A stretch of 64,000 bases of DNA from NCBI GenBank assembly GCA_013397435.1, contig VZRG01001550.1, positions 112,713 to 176,712 on the forward strand, in the 5' to 3' direction. Shown here one piece after another: positions 1 through 14,155 of the stretch (positions are counted from its first letter, which is position 1; every line of letters starts with the position of its first letter). The stretch comes from Erythrocercus mccallii. Lineage: Eukaryota; Chordata; Aves; Passeriformes; Dicruridae. Made by a program: the position numbers and the translations under genes. The notes below the pieces were generated by a model, which ran no database searches, had not been told where the DNA came from, and saw nothing but the letters and a program-made list of their open reading frames with translations.

Positions 1-2598
1 CCTCAGGTTTGGTGTGGAGACACATCAAAAGATTTCAAGTGCTTCCTCTGCCCAAACCTTCCACAGCTGGCTACAGGTGCCTCACGTGCTATCCAACAAT
101 CTGAGGTAACTGCTATCCAAATTTTGGCTAATTTTGATACCCAAAAGCTCTTCCTTATCACAAATGGAGAGAAATCCTGTCCTGTGAGGGTGAGGGGGAC
201 CTGGCATAGGGTGCCCTGGGTGTCTGAAACAACAGCATAACAAATTACACACCACATTTATTTATTTCATTGTTTCGTTGTTTGTGTTGTTCTGTTTCAT
301 TGTTGTGTTGTTTGTGAAATGGCCAGCCATGAAGTACTACCTGCTGACCAGGGTGTATCCCAGAGTTTGGAAGTAAGTTTTTGCTTCCTTGTAGAATAAT
401 TGTTTTTACACTGAGGCCCAGTACAGATACTGAAAGGTGATTTGGAGGAATAGACGTGTCTGTGTCCCTAAGCTGAATTGAAATTGGGTGACAATTGAGA
501 TGACCAACAAGTGTTGTTGAAATCTCAGGAACAACTGAGCTGAGATTTTAAGTGTGTAAATTCCCTTCAAAACAATGCTTGATATGTTTATGTGTTAAAA
601 TTTAAGGAAATGCAAGTAAGTGAGGGTTCAAGGACATCACCAAGCTGTCTGCACTTGCATTATCCTATGTTCCAGAATGTATAAGAAAAAATAAAAGTTA
701 GTGAATACTTTGTGTGGACATCCATAGTTGGACATCTGCATTTTTCTTAAAACCACTTGAGCCCAGTTGCAGGAGCATTGAATTACGGAATTTGTGAAAC
801 GTTGTGTTTCCAGGAAGTGTTTTCTGTGAAAAATATAACTGCCTAATGGAGTAATTACATTGGCTACACATTATCGTGCTCTTCGTGTGTGTAATGCCCC
901 AAAATGTTTGGGTTTGCTCTGTCAAAGTGCCCTTGCTTTAGTTAAACATGAGGATTGCAACACATTGGGGTGCACCTGGGGCATCCTGCGTGATGCAATT
1001 CAGGGTTGCAAAACAGAAATAGTGTGGAACAGCTCTCCACAAAGTGCCAAGTATTCATCCTGTAGGTTTGGCCATGCAAGGTCTCTCAAAACCAGGTTTT
1101 GTTTTCTATGAAATGTCAGCTCCATCATGTAGTATCGCATGCTAATGAGCAGGTCAGGGGCTTGGCAAGCTGCTTTTCCGTGGAAGGCAGGGCTGCATAA
1201 TACTGTTGGTGGCTGGTGTTTGTTCAGTAAAATTTTCGTCTTCCAATTTATTTACTTTCAATTTTGGTTTCAGTTCATTTAACCTTCAGAAAACATTTGT
1301 GCTATCTGCTGCTTACAAAGGGAAGGCTCCCTCCAGCAGCCTCGTGCTGCATTTATCTCTTGCTGTGGAGCTACAATGTCTGCAGTTAATAAATGTATCT
1401 GTTTGAAGTAGAAGTGATTAAGTGCTTGTTGAAATGTCTATTGGAGCAAAACATTAGCTTTTTCTTTCAAAGGGCAGATATTGCACCAGATAGCGTTTAA
1501 CCTTGCCAAGGACAAAGTGTTATGTTTAAACATCACTTTCTGCTTGCTTCTGTGAAAAAGCCAGGCTATCTGCATTCAAGCACTTCCATTTCTCAATACA
1601 TCAAAACAAGGGTCTCTCTAGAACGGAAAGTACCAATGTTGTAACTATTGTTTTGTTTTTCAAACAGCCCACTCATCCTACCAGTTTGCTTTGATTTATT
1701 CCTTTGAGCTTTTAAATCTGAAAGATGCAACAACAGTAATTGGGCAGACATTGATATTTGCACACCTGACTTCTTTCTCTAGAGGCATGGGTTCATCCAG
1801 CTGTATAGTTGTGAACTAAAGCTGAATTTGGCCATCCTGCAGAAATCCCTGGTTGTCCAGCTCAGAAATTCATATGAGATTTGACACTAATGTTGTCATT
1901 CTGAAAGTATGTTGTAACTGTGGCTGTTGCTTTTCAAAGCTGGTGAGTATCAGGGAAACCATAAAGATCCTCATTTTCCCACCATCTGGGAAAAAGCTCA
2001 AGGCCAAAAGATGAAGGGTGGAGAAGAGGTGAGTTCCCTGCTCAAACCTGTACATTGCTGGTCCCTCTGTGTTACACAGAGAACAACCCAGGTCCTTTGG
2101 GCACTGCTGAGGTCCTGGCAGGTTGCACAGAACTTTCTAAGTACTGATGGGATAAGATAATAATGGCAATCACTGGTAATACATCATCAATCCAGTGACT
2201 AAGGGCTGTATATTTTCTTAATCTGAACCTAATATTTATCCTTAGTAACTATGCCAGTACACCTTATGTGTATCTTACATTAAATGTTTTGTTTTCAACA
2301 GTAGATAAGAATTACAGTAGATGAGAAATAAGTAGATAACATTAAAAAACTAATATTATATATTAGCAAATGTGAAAATACAGATCAAATACCAATTTGT
2401 CTGATTTTTCTATTTTCTATCCATGTCTTGTTTTCAGAGTGTGCTTTAAGAAGCCTTTATTGATCAGATGTATTTTGGAAATATGCCAAGAATATTTACC
2501 AACATCATTTAGGCTTTCATTAAGGTTAGAGATGTAGAAATTGCAGTAGCATTATTTCCTGTAAGTGAAATTTGGAAACAACACTAAAAACCATATGG
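1..2598. other. CLSTN2: Intron sequence upstream of the first visible CLSTN2 exon
   Basis: This is AT-rich non-coding DNA with no exon that I can support. Short open frames here (for example 860-1111 and 1206-1406) resemble no known protein and lack splice context. A T/G-rich simple stretch lies at about 258-318. It is taken as intron because the next downstream exon begins in the middle of the calsyntenin LNS domain with a good acceptor site, so the 5' part of the gene must lie further upstream. Confidence 0.6.
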
Positions 2599-2603
2599 GA
2601 TCT

Positions 2604-3352
2604 TGTCTTGGTTTAGGAAGACAGGTGTCAGTCAGGGAAAGCTGGAGTTTCCCTTGGAATGGAGAATGTAAACCTCCTCTCTCCAAATTATTATAATTTT
2701 GCAATTAAAGGCTTTCAGGCAAAGATTTGGGAATAGAAAAAACAGTTCTTTACTAGGAATATTAAAAAAATACAAATGTAGTAGTACAAAAAAAACCAGC
2801 AAACAAACAAAAGAATCCTAGAAACCCTGACAGACTCAGAAATATGACCTGACACTCAGGGTGTTGGAAGCAGTCCAAATAAATCCTCCTGGAGTGGCAG
2901 ATGTGGTTCTGTTGGAGTAGAGATGATCCTGTAGAAAAGGGTGATGAAAAGGTCCGGTGGTGATGAGATGGGTCTGGTCTTCCTCTGGAATCCAGTGGAA
3001 AACAGGATCCCTGGTGGAGTCTCAGTTTTTATCTAGGTAGGAACGGCTAGCTCCCCCCACTTGGTGGAGCATCTCCCAATGGGATGATGTAATGTTTTCA
3101 GTCATTGGCGAGCCTCAATGGCCCATTAACAGCAGATATCTCCCTGGAGGGTGGATGGGTTGTGGGAGAGATAAGGAACATTGCTCCACCTTGTTTTAAC
3201 AGCTGGCCCATTATCAGAAGGCATTTGCTCCCTCCCCACTGGAGTAATGAGGAATGGGTTATACATGAGATAAAGAAAACATTTCCCAAACTGGCTTCAA
3301 CAGATGGAAAAATAGAATAAACCTTTTTTTTTTGGTTACATAACCCATGACA
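2604..3352. mobile_element. Solo LTR, ERVL-like, copy 1 (749 bp)
   Basis: The element begins TGTCTTGG and ends CATGACA, so it has TG...CA termini. It is flanked by a perfect 5-bp target-site duplication, GATCT, at 2599-2603 and 3353-3357. The same sequence occurs at 26306-27039 and, with a damaged 5' end, at 60296-60993. A 5-bp duplication is usual for class III (ERVL-type) avian retroelements; that class is an inference. No gag, pol or env lies next to it, so it is a solo LTR left by LTR-LTR recombination. A TATA-like TAGATAAAA read on the minus strand (about 3029-3038), also present in the other copies, suggests minus orientation, but this is not certain. Confidence 0.88.
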
Positions 3353-3406
3353 GATCTAAAAACCAATCACCACAAGAGCTAACAAATGCTTTGCTGTGTC
3401 TCCCAG

Positions 3407-3569
3407 ATCTGTGACAAGGAGTGGCACTACTACGTGGTCAACGTGGAGTTCCCAGTGGTGACACTGTACATGGATGGGACCACGTACGAGCCCTACCTGG
3501 TGACCAACGACTGGCCCATCCACCCCTCCCACATCGCCATGCAGCTCACTGTGGGGGCTTGCTGGCAAG
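3407..3569 (+). CDS. CLSTN2: Calsyntenin-2, coding exon A (LNS/laminin-G domain)
   Basis: First of nine coding exons of CLSTN2 in the window. CLSTN2 is a type I postsynaptic membrane protein with two cadherin repeats and one LNS domain, a synaptic organiser and kinesin-1 cargo adaptor. The exon starts at a tctcccag acceptor in phase 0 with ICDKEWHYYV and ends ...VGACWQ plus one base before GTAAAA (phase 1). The motifs NVEFPVVTLYMDG, TNDWPIHPSHIA and VGACWQG are hallmarks of the calsyntenin LNS domain. It encodes residues 1-55 of the 512 visible. A branch-point-like CTAAC at 3380-3384 lies in the 49 bp left between the upstream LTR insertion and the exon. Paralogue assignment rests on the whole set of exons. 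Confidence 0.95.
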
Positions 3570-6500
3570 GTAAAATCACACTAGCCATCAGACAACACAG
3601 TTGGGAGTTCAGCCCAAGAAAGAATCTTACTTGTCTCGCTGGTTGCACAGGAACTGCTAAGAGATTTATGGTATAAAATGAGGTGTAAATCCAGAGTTCT
3701 TAATGAGTCAAGTCTGAGGATAAAATGGACAGGACATTAACAGGCTTTGCATTTTCATCACCTGAAGAAGTATTGGATACAGTTTGTCTATTCAGTGTGA
3801 AAGATTGTCTTATCTTTAGTCTTCACATCTTTTAATTGTTTGCCTTGTTCTCCAGCCTTAAGCAAACTATCTAGATACTAAAGAACTCCAGCTATCTCTT
3901 TTTAGTCCCTGCCTCATATTTCTTTCCAACTCATGGCCCAGTCCTGTGCTCTTCACATTGAATTTATCTCACCAGCAATTTCAGTAATTTACTTGATTCA
4001 CCCTGTTATACACCAGAGGTAAAAGTGAGAGGAAAATAAATCCAAAAGTCAAGCCATACCTCTATAGGTGTTTCCTTAAATATTGCCTTTCTCTGTTTTC
4101 TACCCTTTATAATCCCATACTTCTCATTCTTTTTACCTGGTCCTTACACCACTTTTGTTCTCTGTTCTCCGCCTTACACCTGAAGTGCTTGTCTTTCTCT
4201 GCTTGTCTGTGTTTGTAAAGTTGTCTCCATTACCCCTCCGTGTTGATTTTCTATTTACACTCTTTTTTTCCACTAAAAGTATGAAGTGAAGGAAACTATA
4301 ATTAGGAAAAAGGCTTTAACATAGATTGTGTTTCTTCCCTGCTCTTTCATATGGTCTGACTTTCTCCATTATCACCTTGTTTGTCAATATGATCTCTGCA
4401 TATTTGCAAAATTTGGACATCTTATGCATGGCAGGGCTGTTCAGTATAAGTAGTACTCAAAGCAAATCCACCTGTTGGATTATGAGTGGGGTAAAGATCC
4501 AGTCTTTACTTTGATGACAACATGCAGAATGGAGCCACACTAACCCTAAAAACAAAATTTGCTAATTTTACACTATTGATAATTATTGGAGGTGTGATAA
4601 GCTAGTTGGCATTGCACTAATCCCATATACTTGGAAAAGTATAGACTGTTTCTTGTCCTGCTTGGACATGTTTGCATGGGTTGATTTTTTTGTTATTCAG
4701 TATTTGTGCAGTACTTAAAGATCAGAGTTCCAGAGTTAGCAAATGCAAATGTCATTTGTAAATTTAGTTCTTTCCAGACATGAGCAGTAGCCATAGAAGG
4801 TGGGAATAATCATGGATTTCTGCCTTCTGAAAAATCACCATTTCTCTGTAGCTGTACTAAAAAAATATATATTTTAATCCCTTATTTCATATTTATACAA
4901 GGTTCTTCTTTATAGGTCAACACAAATGTTTTGGTGCATTATTTGTATTACTTCTGCCCCTTGTCTTCTTTCATTCACACTCAGTGTTTCTGTTACTCTC
5001 TAAAAGCAGTCTATAGTGTTTTGAGGGTTTTTTCCTAAATGTCTTGGTATTGCTGGAGGAATCCACTCATCTCAGCCCTCACCTGAATCTCATGTTAATC
5101 ATGCTGCAGAATTAAAGCAAAACTGCTTATATAGGCTTGCAATGCATTCAGACCACAGACTATATTTCATATTTAAGCTGTTAAACAAAAAGTTGCAATT
5201 GTTTTCAAACATTTTTAATTTTGCCTAGGATAATTTGATGGCTTAATCAATAACCGTTAATAACTTAGGATAAGATTCTTCTTTTTTGATGAAACACCTG
5301 ATTTAAACTACTAAAATTGTACCTATAGCTGCAATTAATATTTACTGCAATATTATGTTATTGGTTTTTTAATAGTAAGAGAACTGGAGCGCCTCACAAG
5401 TAAAAACAAATTTTCCACCTCATGAAAATGCTAAGATTTAGTAATACAATGTGCTAAAGATTCTGATAAACTATCACGTGTCAGACAAAAAGATAAACTT
5501 TTAATGGTTATGTGAAACAAGACTTCAAGATACTGCTTTTGACAAAGTTTATCATTTAGTACATTTGTTTTGGTCTCCTGAAACTGTTTTAAATGAATGG
5601 TGTGGAAAGTCACTTTGTTAATAAGATTCAGTGCTGTATCTTAGTCTGTGAAATAGTAATTAATCAACTTAGAAAACCATCTATTCTAGTCAAAACATTA
5701 ATTTTCAAAGTTTGTACATTTCAAGAAAAAGGGGCTCTATCAAGTAAATATTTTAACTCTATATACTTTCTGTGAACCTGTTAAGAAATCTGCTTAGGCT
5801 AATACATTTTAGCTAATACATTTAGTAACAATAGTCCAAACCTCTATATTTGCAAAGCATTATAAAGCTGTTTTGCAACGTTCTGTTATTTATTTCAGTA
5901 AAATATACAGTGATTTTGGTGTTATAAGCCATTCAGGATTGTCCTTGTTAAGAGGATATGAAGAGTTTACAGCTCTGGTTTGCTAAGACTACTTCCTTTC
6001 TTCTCATCAAAGCACTGGCAGAAAGGATCACTGCTCTAACCTCTTCCTTCAGAAAGGGCAAGACCTTCTTTTCTGTTTTTACTAAACCACTTTATAGTTC
6101 TGAGTACACAGCATCCATTTGTCAAAGTCAAATTATTTGAAAAATGGTCTCAACTCAGACAAGTAAATGAATCAGAAGAAATAACATTCCTTTTTTCTTC
6201 CCGCACTGACTCTGATTTGCTGACAGCCAAAAGCCACTGTGGCTGTGGGGCAGCTGAAGGACTGGCAGGGAGAAGGAAGAGTACATTTAGAGGACAGTGA
6301 AAAATCAAGAACAAGAATTGTAATTTGCTCTGTTAGCATTAATGGGAAAACCCTTGTAGATGAAAATGTTCAGTTCTGGTCTGGAAACTGGGAATTTTTC
6401 TGCTGCTTCTTTAGGAGCTTGAGTGTCCTCTCTGATAGAAGGGACTCTTTGAGCCTTCATCCTTCCATCATGTACACTGCTCCTCCTCATCCTGGGGTTC

Positions 6501-9500
6501 TGTAGCAAGCACCCTGCCTGCACCTCCTCCTTGTCTTTCTCAGAGTTATATCCTGCAGGCAAATCTTGGGCATGGAAAATTCTTTTCTTTAAGATTATCA
6601 TTGCCTAATATTAATATTTCAATGCCTGAGTAACTGTTTTCAGATTTTTATAGCCTTGTTTATAGCATCCATTATGAAAAGTTAGGTTGTTTTTTATTTC
6701 TACCTTCAGCTGCTCAAGTGAAATATAGGAGCAGTTTAAGATCAGTGCTGTTCTCCTGACCACAACATAAAAACAAACCAAATGTGCAATTCTTCAGACT
6801 TATGTGACAAATTCAAACTTTAGCCTACGATGTGGTGATTGTGCCTTGGTTAGTCTGTGACATAAGCGAATCTCTCCTACATCTTTACCCTTTCCCTGGC
6901 AGTGTAAAACTCTTGCCTGATTTGTTTGTTCCTGATTTTATGCAAATTTTTTTTTGAATAATGAGTTAGGTGCTAGGACTCTCCAAAAAGGAGGGAAACT
7001 TAGCCTTTTCCTGAAGGGCAAATTCTTGGAGACAAGCATGGAGTGAAGATAATTGAAACAGTAGAAAGCCAGCCTTTAAAAGTGATAAAAGAGACCCTTC
7101 CCAGGGTCTGTCAGGCACTGGGTCAAGTTTACTGCAGACCAGAAAATGGCCCAATCACTTAAAACCAACCATGGGGAATGTTCGCAGCTCTAATTACACT
7201 CTGTGCATAAGGAAAGTTGCACTATTTGTTCTGGCATAATCAATACGAACTTTATCTACTAAAATTAGTAGATAACTGTGGCATAAATTTCCTTTTTTAA
7301 TCTAAAAACCTTGGTTCTTTCTTCAAGGATCTTACTAAAAGGAAGATCTAAGCACAGCTACCTCATTGATTTAGGGTCCTTCACAATGGTTAGCCAAGAG
7401 TGAATTCTTTTTTGTGCAGTTGATGTTCAGTACTTCAGTACTTGAGTGGGAGTGGTTTATTTAAGGGTGGGAGTTTAAGCATTATCTTGATGTTGGCTTG
7501 GTTACATGTGGCCCAGGAGCAGTGACAGGTAGCACCTAACCCCAGCAGAGTGCCAGCCTTCATGCATGGCAAATTCCACCTTACTCCTTAGCTGAGCTAA
7601 GTGGTGTGAGATCTGGGAAAAGGTGATGCTGACCACAGAGCTCAGCAAACTGGACTCTTAGTGAGGGCAGAAACAAGCACCTGGTACTGCTGTTCCTGGA
7701 ATTAGCCCTTTCTGTACCCTGGTGAAGTTTGACAGCTTTCTCTGCAGGTACATAGGGTTAATTATATAACTTAATATCTTTAAAATTTTGTTCGTATCAC
7801 TGGTCTCACTGATGATTGTCAAGAGTGTGATTTTGATGTAGGTCAGGTTATTTAAGGCCAAAGTGCTGCTCTGTCTCTAATGGTGAAAGGAATTTTCAGG
7901 CAGAATTACTCTCTCAGGGTGTCTAAAGCACAAAATTGACTTGCTTGCACGTCTGCCTCCTAGAGCAAAAGAGACAGCAAAGAGAACAGGAGGGAAGTGG
8001 CCCTGTGCCTGAACTACTTCTTCCCTGAATGGGTATTAAAGCAGACATGGTCTATTGGGATAGGAGAGAATTCTCCAAGCCTCAGCTTTGCTTCTCATTA
8101 TTACTTTTTTTTTCTTCTTTAGCATAAAATACTTTCAGAATTTCCCTTTTACCCTAAGAGTCTCAAGATCTTTTCAAATAATAAAGAGGTGGAGCAAGGC
8201 GGGGGAGTCACTGGTAACTGTGGGAATAAAGTGCAGTAGATGATTTTTTCCTTGGGTCACTTAAAGAAATCTGCATCACAGCAAGAACAGAATTAGATCT
8301 TCTGTTCTTATTCTGCCTTTTAGGTTTTAACATCCTGTTTTCATTTTCCTGAGCAATGCAAACAAATTGTTAGCTTGTCCTGGAGCTCACTTTACAAGAG
8401 CTTACCCAAGGAAGTTCTCCTCTGAGTTCAATATTTCTGATTCAGTTTAGCTGAGGACATAGCAAATTGACTCTTTTACAGAGTGAGGAACTTCTTCCAT
8501 TAAAGCAAGGTTTATAGGTTCCCACTCTGATCCCTTTATTGCTATACATTCAGGGGCAAAAGCAGACAGACAAAGGGAGCAAGTTACATGATTGGGTAGT
8601 CATAAGTTTTTGTACTGGAGGCAGAAGACAGACTTTCTCATGGTTTCTCTGAAAAGATAAGGTTTGCGTTCATAACAAGACATTTTGGGAGGGAAGGAGT
8701 TTGTGTGTGGCTCCTAAAACTCTGTCAGGAAAGTAGTGACACACGTGAATGACTTGTCACAAGGTTATGCTGTGGCTTACCATGGCTGGCAATAACAGTG
8801 CCGCCCCTTCAGCAGTGCTGGAGCCTGACACTGCATAGAGAGGATCTTTAGGAGAAGCTTGCCCACAGCTACTTTATTGTCATGGCTATAGCAGAAGGCT
8901 ATTGTAGTTCCTGTTTTCTAAGGAGTTGCTGTTTTCTATTGTATTTTTCTTTTGCATTCTCCTGTCATTTTCCTCTTTCCTTAACCTGTGCTGGAAAGAT
9001 CAGGGTTTTCTATAAAGCCCTTCTCTGGATAACCTTATCATCCTCACATACCAGCCCTCTGGTGACACAGAAATCACTCAGTGCAGCCAGAGAACTGGCT
9101 GATGATTCAATGCAAGAAGTACTGTAAGGGTTAAAAGTTGGAGTCTGATTATTTGGCATTTGGACACTTAGGAGCAGGGAGCCCTTAGTGTTCTTTGAAC
9201 TTGTCGTACTCCAGATACAGCTCTAAAGCCTAAAGCTGTTTGAGTGAGGTTGTTGGGTTATAATATCTACCCAGAGCAGGGGCAGACTTAACATGGCCCA
9301 TGTTTGATGACAAATTTCTGATTAATTTTTATCTGAGTGTTATAAAAAAACCCACTAAAACTTATCTGTGCTGAGAAGCTCTGGGAGTATATAATGTTAT
9401 GTCACTAATTTGGGCTACTCCTGAAATCTGTGTTAAGTTTCATCCTGTTTAGATGCCAATATACTTGTCAGGGAATTAAACCCAGCTCCCTTAGTTGCCA

Positions 9501-12500
9501 TAATAAAAAGATGGGATAAATTTGGAGGCTTGGACCTGAGTACTTCAGAGCCAGAATATCTTGTGCCTGCTCCCAGATTTGTCGGAACCCAGGAACCCGG
9601 AACCCTCTGGCTGCCCTGGATGGTCTGAGAGCTTCCTTGTGGAAGAGGAACACGTTGGCCCCAGTGTAGGAGATGCCTGTAAGCTGCAGCGAATATCATG
9701 GGAACTACCTCTCAGCATACCCTGACAGCTCTAGTTATCTAGATAATTCCAGCATCAAAAGAGATCAGAACCAGCACAGAAGAATCTCAGTCCAGAAAAC
9801 AGTTATGATTTTAACAAGTGAAAGATGTGATGCATGCTACTTCAACAATGACAAAGGAGTAAACAGCATTATAGTGAATAATTTATGGATGTCATGGTTC
9901 CTCTGGATGCCTCCACAGTCTGTTGACACCATCTTCCCTTAACAAGGGTTAAATTAATGCCAAAAGCCACCATCCATCCTCCTGTACCGGCCAGACTTTG
10001 AGAGTGTTGGTACATTCTGGGTCAGGTGTGAAAAGCAATGCACAATTTTATCAGCCAGATTTGAACAACCTCTAGCCTATGTTCCCTTATGACTGTGATG
10101 GCAACCAAAACATTTACATTTAAGGAAGAGAAACAAATAAGTAGCTTCAAAATTTTTTTCATGGAAGGAATTGTAGTAAGAGTAGTTGGTAACTAAACTA
10201 TAGTGTATTTTCAGTCTTTTTCGTTACAGACCTTAATTCCCTGACAGGAGGGAACATTCTGTTTTCCTGTCTTGGCCCTATCATTCATCAGCCTTAAATA
10301 CTTGACTGTTCTCCCAGAATTAGCACTCACGGCATATTAATCCATAGCAATCAATAAACATAGTGGTGAGTGAAACACAAGATACAACACAATTGAGGAC
10401 TAGGTTTTCTCATTCTCTTTGAACTTACCAACAGGTTCATGGAGATGAACTGTATCTGAGCAGTATTTCACTCATAGGAAAAGGCAAAAAGACCCTGACA
10501 GCAAAGAAGTCCAGTGAACCTTGCTGAGGCAATCCAAGTTAACTGGATATGCTGAGCTCTGGAGAGAAACTGGAGGTGCTGTGTTACAGAACTATTACAA
10601 ATTTTCATATACTTGTATTACCACAAGACCATAGTCACTGGAGCTCCACTTTGTTCTCTGTGTAGTCGATTTAGGTCTTCTTCATTATCCCAAAAATGTT
10701 GTTGCATAGGCTCAGTTTGGTGTCAGAACCAAGAGCTCAAATTGCCTTAAAGCAGTAAAGGCTGTTGGGAGCAGCTCATGTCTTTTCTCAGTTGTTTCTT
10801 AGCAGGTGAGATCATCAGCGCCAAGTCAAATGCAGGCAGTGGAACTGAGCATCCTCCTGCCCAGCAAAGCCACTGACTCTGAGCTGGTGTCAGCTGCATG
10901 AAATAAATCATGCTTGGGGTCAAAGGATCTCTATTTGAAAAATCAGTATTTAGAAGAATTTGGATAATATTCTGTAAAATGTTACTATCGGTGTTAGGTA
11001 CAGTTACCCATTGTGCTTAAACATGTAATGGAATTATCATGTTCATTCTGGATTAAATATATTTATTCTAACCTAGTCTTGGGAGCTCAGAATTTTAGAG
11101 TGACTAGGATTTGGAGCTTGGCCATGCAGGGCTAAATTTCCACCCACTGAGAAGCTGAAGTCACATACTCAAGGAATATCAGATTGCAGAAGCAGAAGGA
11201 AACACAGCTTTCAAACACACTAATACAGTAGAATCAAATGCAAATAAAACATTTTATCAAAGCTAGAAAGCAGGATTGTAGGAAATGGGCTTTACGCCAT
11301 TTCTTTCATTTTAGTGAGTGTTTTGGTTTTTGCTTCCCAGTTTTATTGCATTTGATTTTGTCCATTTGCAATCTAATAATTACTGGCAATGGGAACATCA
11401 TACTTGGGGAGCCTCTGTCTTCAGAAAAATTTGGAAATCTCAGACAATATTCTCAAGAATAGATAAGGTGAAGCTGTGTTTGTCTTGGAGCTGGGGACAG
11501 AGTGCCTCATCCCTCCGTGTCCCTGCAGACTCTGCTGTCAGCTGTTCACGTGCATTGTTTCAGCCTGGATCACCGTGTCATTGCCATGGCTATGGTTCTG
11601 CACATTTTCTCTACTCTCACAGTATGACACTGGCTACTCCCAGCTATTTTTCACTCACATTTTCTTGAAATACTTGGGGTATTTTGTTTAAATAACAGTT
11701 GATAGCCTCTCCCAAGCAAAGATTACATCAACTCCTTTACAGTCCAGTCTCGATCTCTGCAGCTGCACAAACACCGTCCTTATTCCTGTGAAGAGGGTGT
11801 GTAAGCCTTGTTCTTTAAATGCTCAATGTTTTTGTAGTGCCTTTATTTTCAGAGTGTTTTAAAAGCTTATTCCTGGAAACACTCATATTCCCTTCCATGC
11901 TTTTATGTTGGTGACTGGACAGATGACTTTTAACAAGAATTATACATCTCCAAGATGGTAATACCTCCTCGTGAACTAGTATTTTCTAAAAGTGTGGCTT
12001 GGGCAGTGCATACCCTGCGTATTTCCTGCCCATATGATTTATGGGCAAATACTGTATCACTGCTAGTGAGCTAGCAATGTAATTGTAAGTGCTTTGTCAA
12101 GAATACCACAGAAGAACTAGTCCAAAGTGGAAGAACAACCAGTATCTGTTCATGGATGCTTTGGTTCATTCTGCTTGTTTCTGTCAGGGAAAGCCACAGC
12201 ACTGAGTTCTTTGTTCTGGCTTCTTGTCTGGTCTTTTATATACATTTTAATGAGTGTATTTCACATTTAAATACATTCACTCTTCTGAGCCTGCTTCTTA
12301 TTTTATATCTCCTCAGAACTATTAAGACCTACTGGCAGACTTATTAAGGTTTCTAAATTTCAAAGCTCCAGGATTAGTGTTGGTATTTTAATCTTGAAAC
12401 TTGCTATCTTCACAGTGCGGTAGTGATATAAGAATGTGAAGTTTCGAACAAACTGTGATTCCTTCTTCTTCTGTAATCTCTTAAATGGTTTTCTCTCTTC

Positions 12501-12874
12501 CCTTTTTAAGGACGTTTGCCTATTTTTTTTTTAAATTTGGCATACCTTTTTCTATGCAGTTACATTATTGCTGTATGTGTACTTTTAAAAACAATATCAG
12601 CAAATAAGTACAACAGCATTTTGGCTGAAAAGCCAATGTCCCCATAATGCACTATCAATTTACCAAATAATTACCAAGTAATTGTCTTGGTAAGTATCAG
12701 AAAGCCTGAACTTTAGCTGCTGTATATGTGAAAGTTTCTAGGAAATCTCAACAAAATTCTGCCCAGAGAAAATTTCCTATGTAACAGACAAATGAATGAG
12801 AGTGGACAAGAATAGTGTGTCCTTGGGAACCTTCCTTTGGGGTAAGAAAAAGAGAGGCAGTTTCTGCTGTAATG

Positions 12875-12876
<2 letters not shown>

Positions 12877-12905
<29 letters not shown>
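12877..12905. repeat. Poly(A) run, 29 bp
   Basis: There are 29 consecutive A residues inside intron A-B. I looked for a flanking target duplication or a gene-like sequence upstream that would mark a retrocopy tail and saw none, so it is recorded as a plain homopolymer. Confidence 0.95.
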
Positions 12906-12909
<4 letters not shown>

Positions 12910-12927
12910 AAAACCTGCATACTTCTC

Positions 12928-12965
12928 TGAAGAAACAGCCTGCTTATGAAGAAACAGCCTGCTTA
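12928..12965. repeat. 19-bp tandem duplication
   Basis: Two perfect head-to-tail copies of a 19-bp unit beginning TGAAGAAACAGCC lie just downstream of the 29-bp A run. This is likely replication slippage; no function is suggested. Confidence 0.9.
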
Positions 12966-14155
12966 AACACCTCTTTTCTGCCGGTACACCAGTGTGTATT
13001 TTAACTATATAAAATGGCTCAAGTCTTCATAATGCTCATCCTGCAGAGACTGGAAGTGGGGGTTTTCAGGCTTTCAGGTAACAATGCACCTAAAGAAAAT
13101 TTGCCACTTCATCCCTATCCCGATCCAATCCACACATAAAGTTGAAACTTGAGCTGTCTTGCCTGGAAAAAAACACGTTGTTTAACACTAAAGCTATAAA
13201 CACTGTAGAGATGAGTTATCTACCAATTACAACACCTTAACACCTTATCAACTGCTAATCCAATTAGTCTGCCTGGCTTGCTGCTGTGTGGCTCCCGTGG
13301 TCCTCCCAGGCACAAGGTAGGCAGTAATTCATATGCACTGCGAGAGATAACACTGCAGGAAAGACAAGCTCTAAAAATTCTCCTAAAGGAGGATGAGTAA
13401 ATCACTAACTGTCCCAAGAGTAATTGAGATGCCATGATCACTGGAGCAGGCAGTCTGTAATCACGTTTTATTGACAACTCCTAAAGATCAGTCTTCCTTG
13501 GGAGCTGCATGGAGTGAAACCCAACCTAGTGTGTCTGCAGCAAAGAGTGACAGGACCAGACACCAAATGATGCACCTTGGCTCAGGTGCAGCTCTCCTAG
13601 CCTCTTAGAGAGGGGCTGTGCTCTGAGGTCCCTGCTCAGAGGTCCCTGTTTGCTGCTGGGATTCCCAGTGTGTCCTCAGACACAGCCCAGGGCGTGTGGC
13701 AGTTTGTGCTCATCTGGTGCTGTCTTCTTGGGAGGGCAAAGGCAGAGGTAGCTGATCTTGTCATGGAACACTTGCAAATACTGTTTCTCTATGAATTAAT
13801 ATTGGACTTAAACATTTATTAAATTGGTGTTTGAGTACTTGAATAAGTTCATTTTTAAAAATCACATGCTTCCTTGTACACATTTGGGAAGCCACATTTC
13901 ATCTCTGGGTTTGATGTCTCAGCTGTATAAACACCTGAACACAATCCTGGAAAAATAAGAATATTAAAGACAGCCTGCTACCAAGTACTACCCAACAAAC
14001 CACAAAGACTGTATCACAATAAATGGGATCTCAAATACACTTTGTGTTTGAGTCTAGATAGAGATTCTTTAAATGTGTTAAAACATAAAGTGATTTGTTG
14101 TATGTGCAGTTTGTGTGTTGGTAGTAGTAACCATTTTGCATCCTCTTTCTTGCAG

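Larger units (their letters stand above)
3570..14155 (+). other. CLSTN2: Intron A-B of CLSTN2 (10.6 kb)
   Basis: This large AT-rich intron starts GTAAAA and ends TTGCAG. I see no further exon or recognisable transposon in it. It contains a run of 29 A at 12877-12905, followed by a 19-bp direct tandem duplication at 12928-12965. Its size fits a macrochromosomal avian gene, and the CLSTN2 introns are also long in other vertebrates. Confidence 0.75.

Noticed and set aside
3356..3568. 70-codon minus-strand frame
   Set aside because: Antisense of CLSTN2 exon A, which has clear splice sites and family motifs on the plus strand.
12877..12905. Poly(A) tail of a processed pseudogene
   Set aside because: No gene-like sequence upstream and no flanking target-site duplication.
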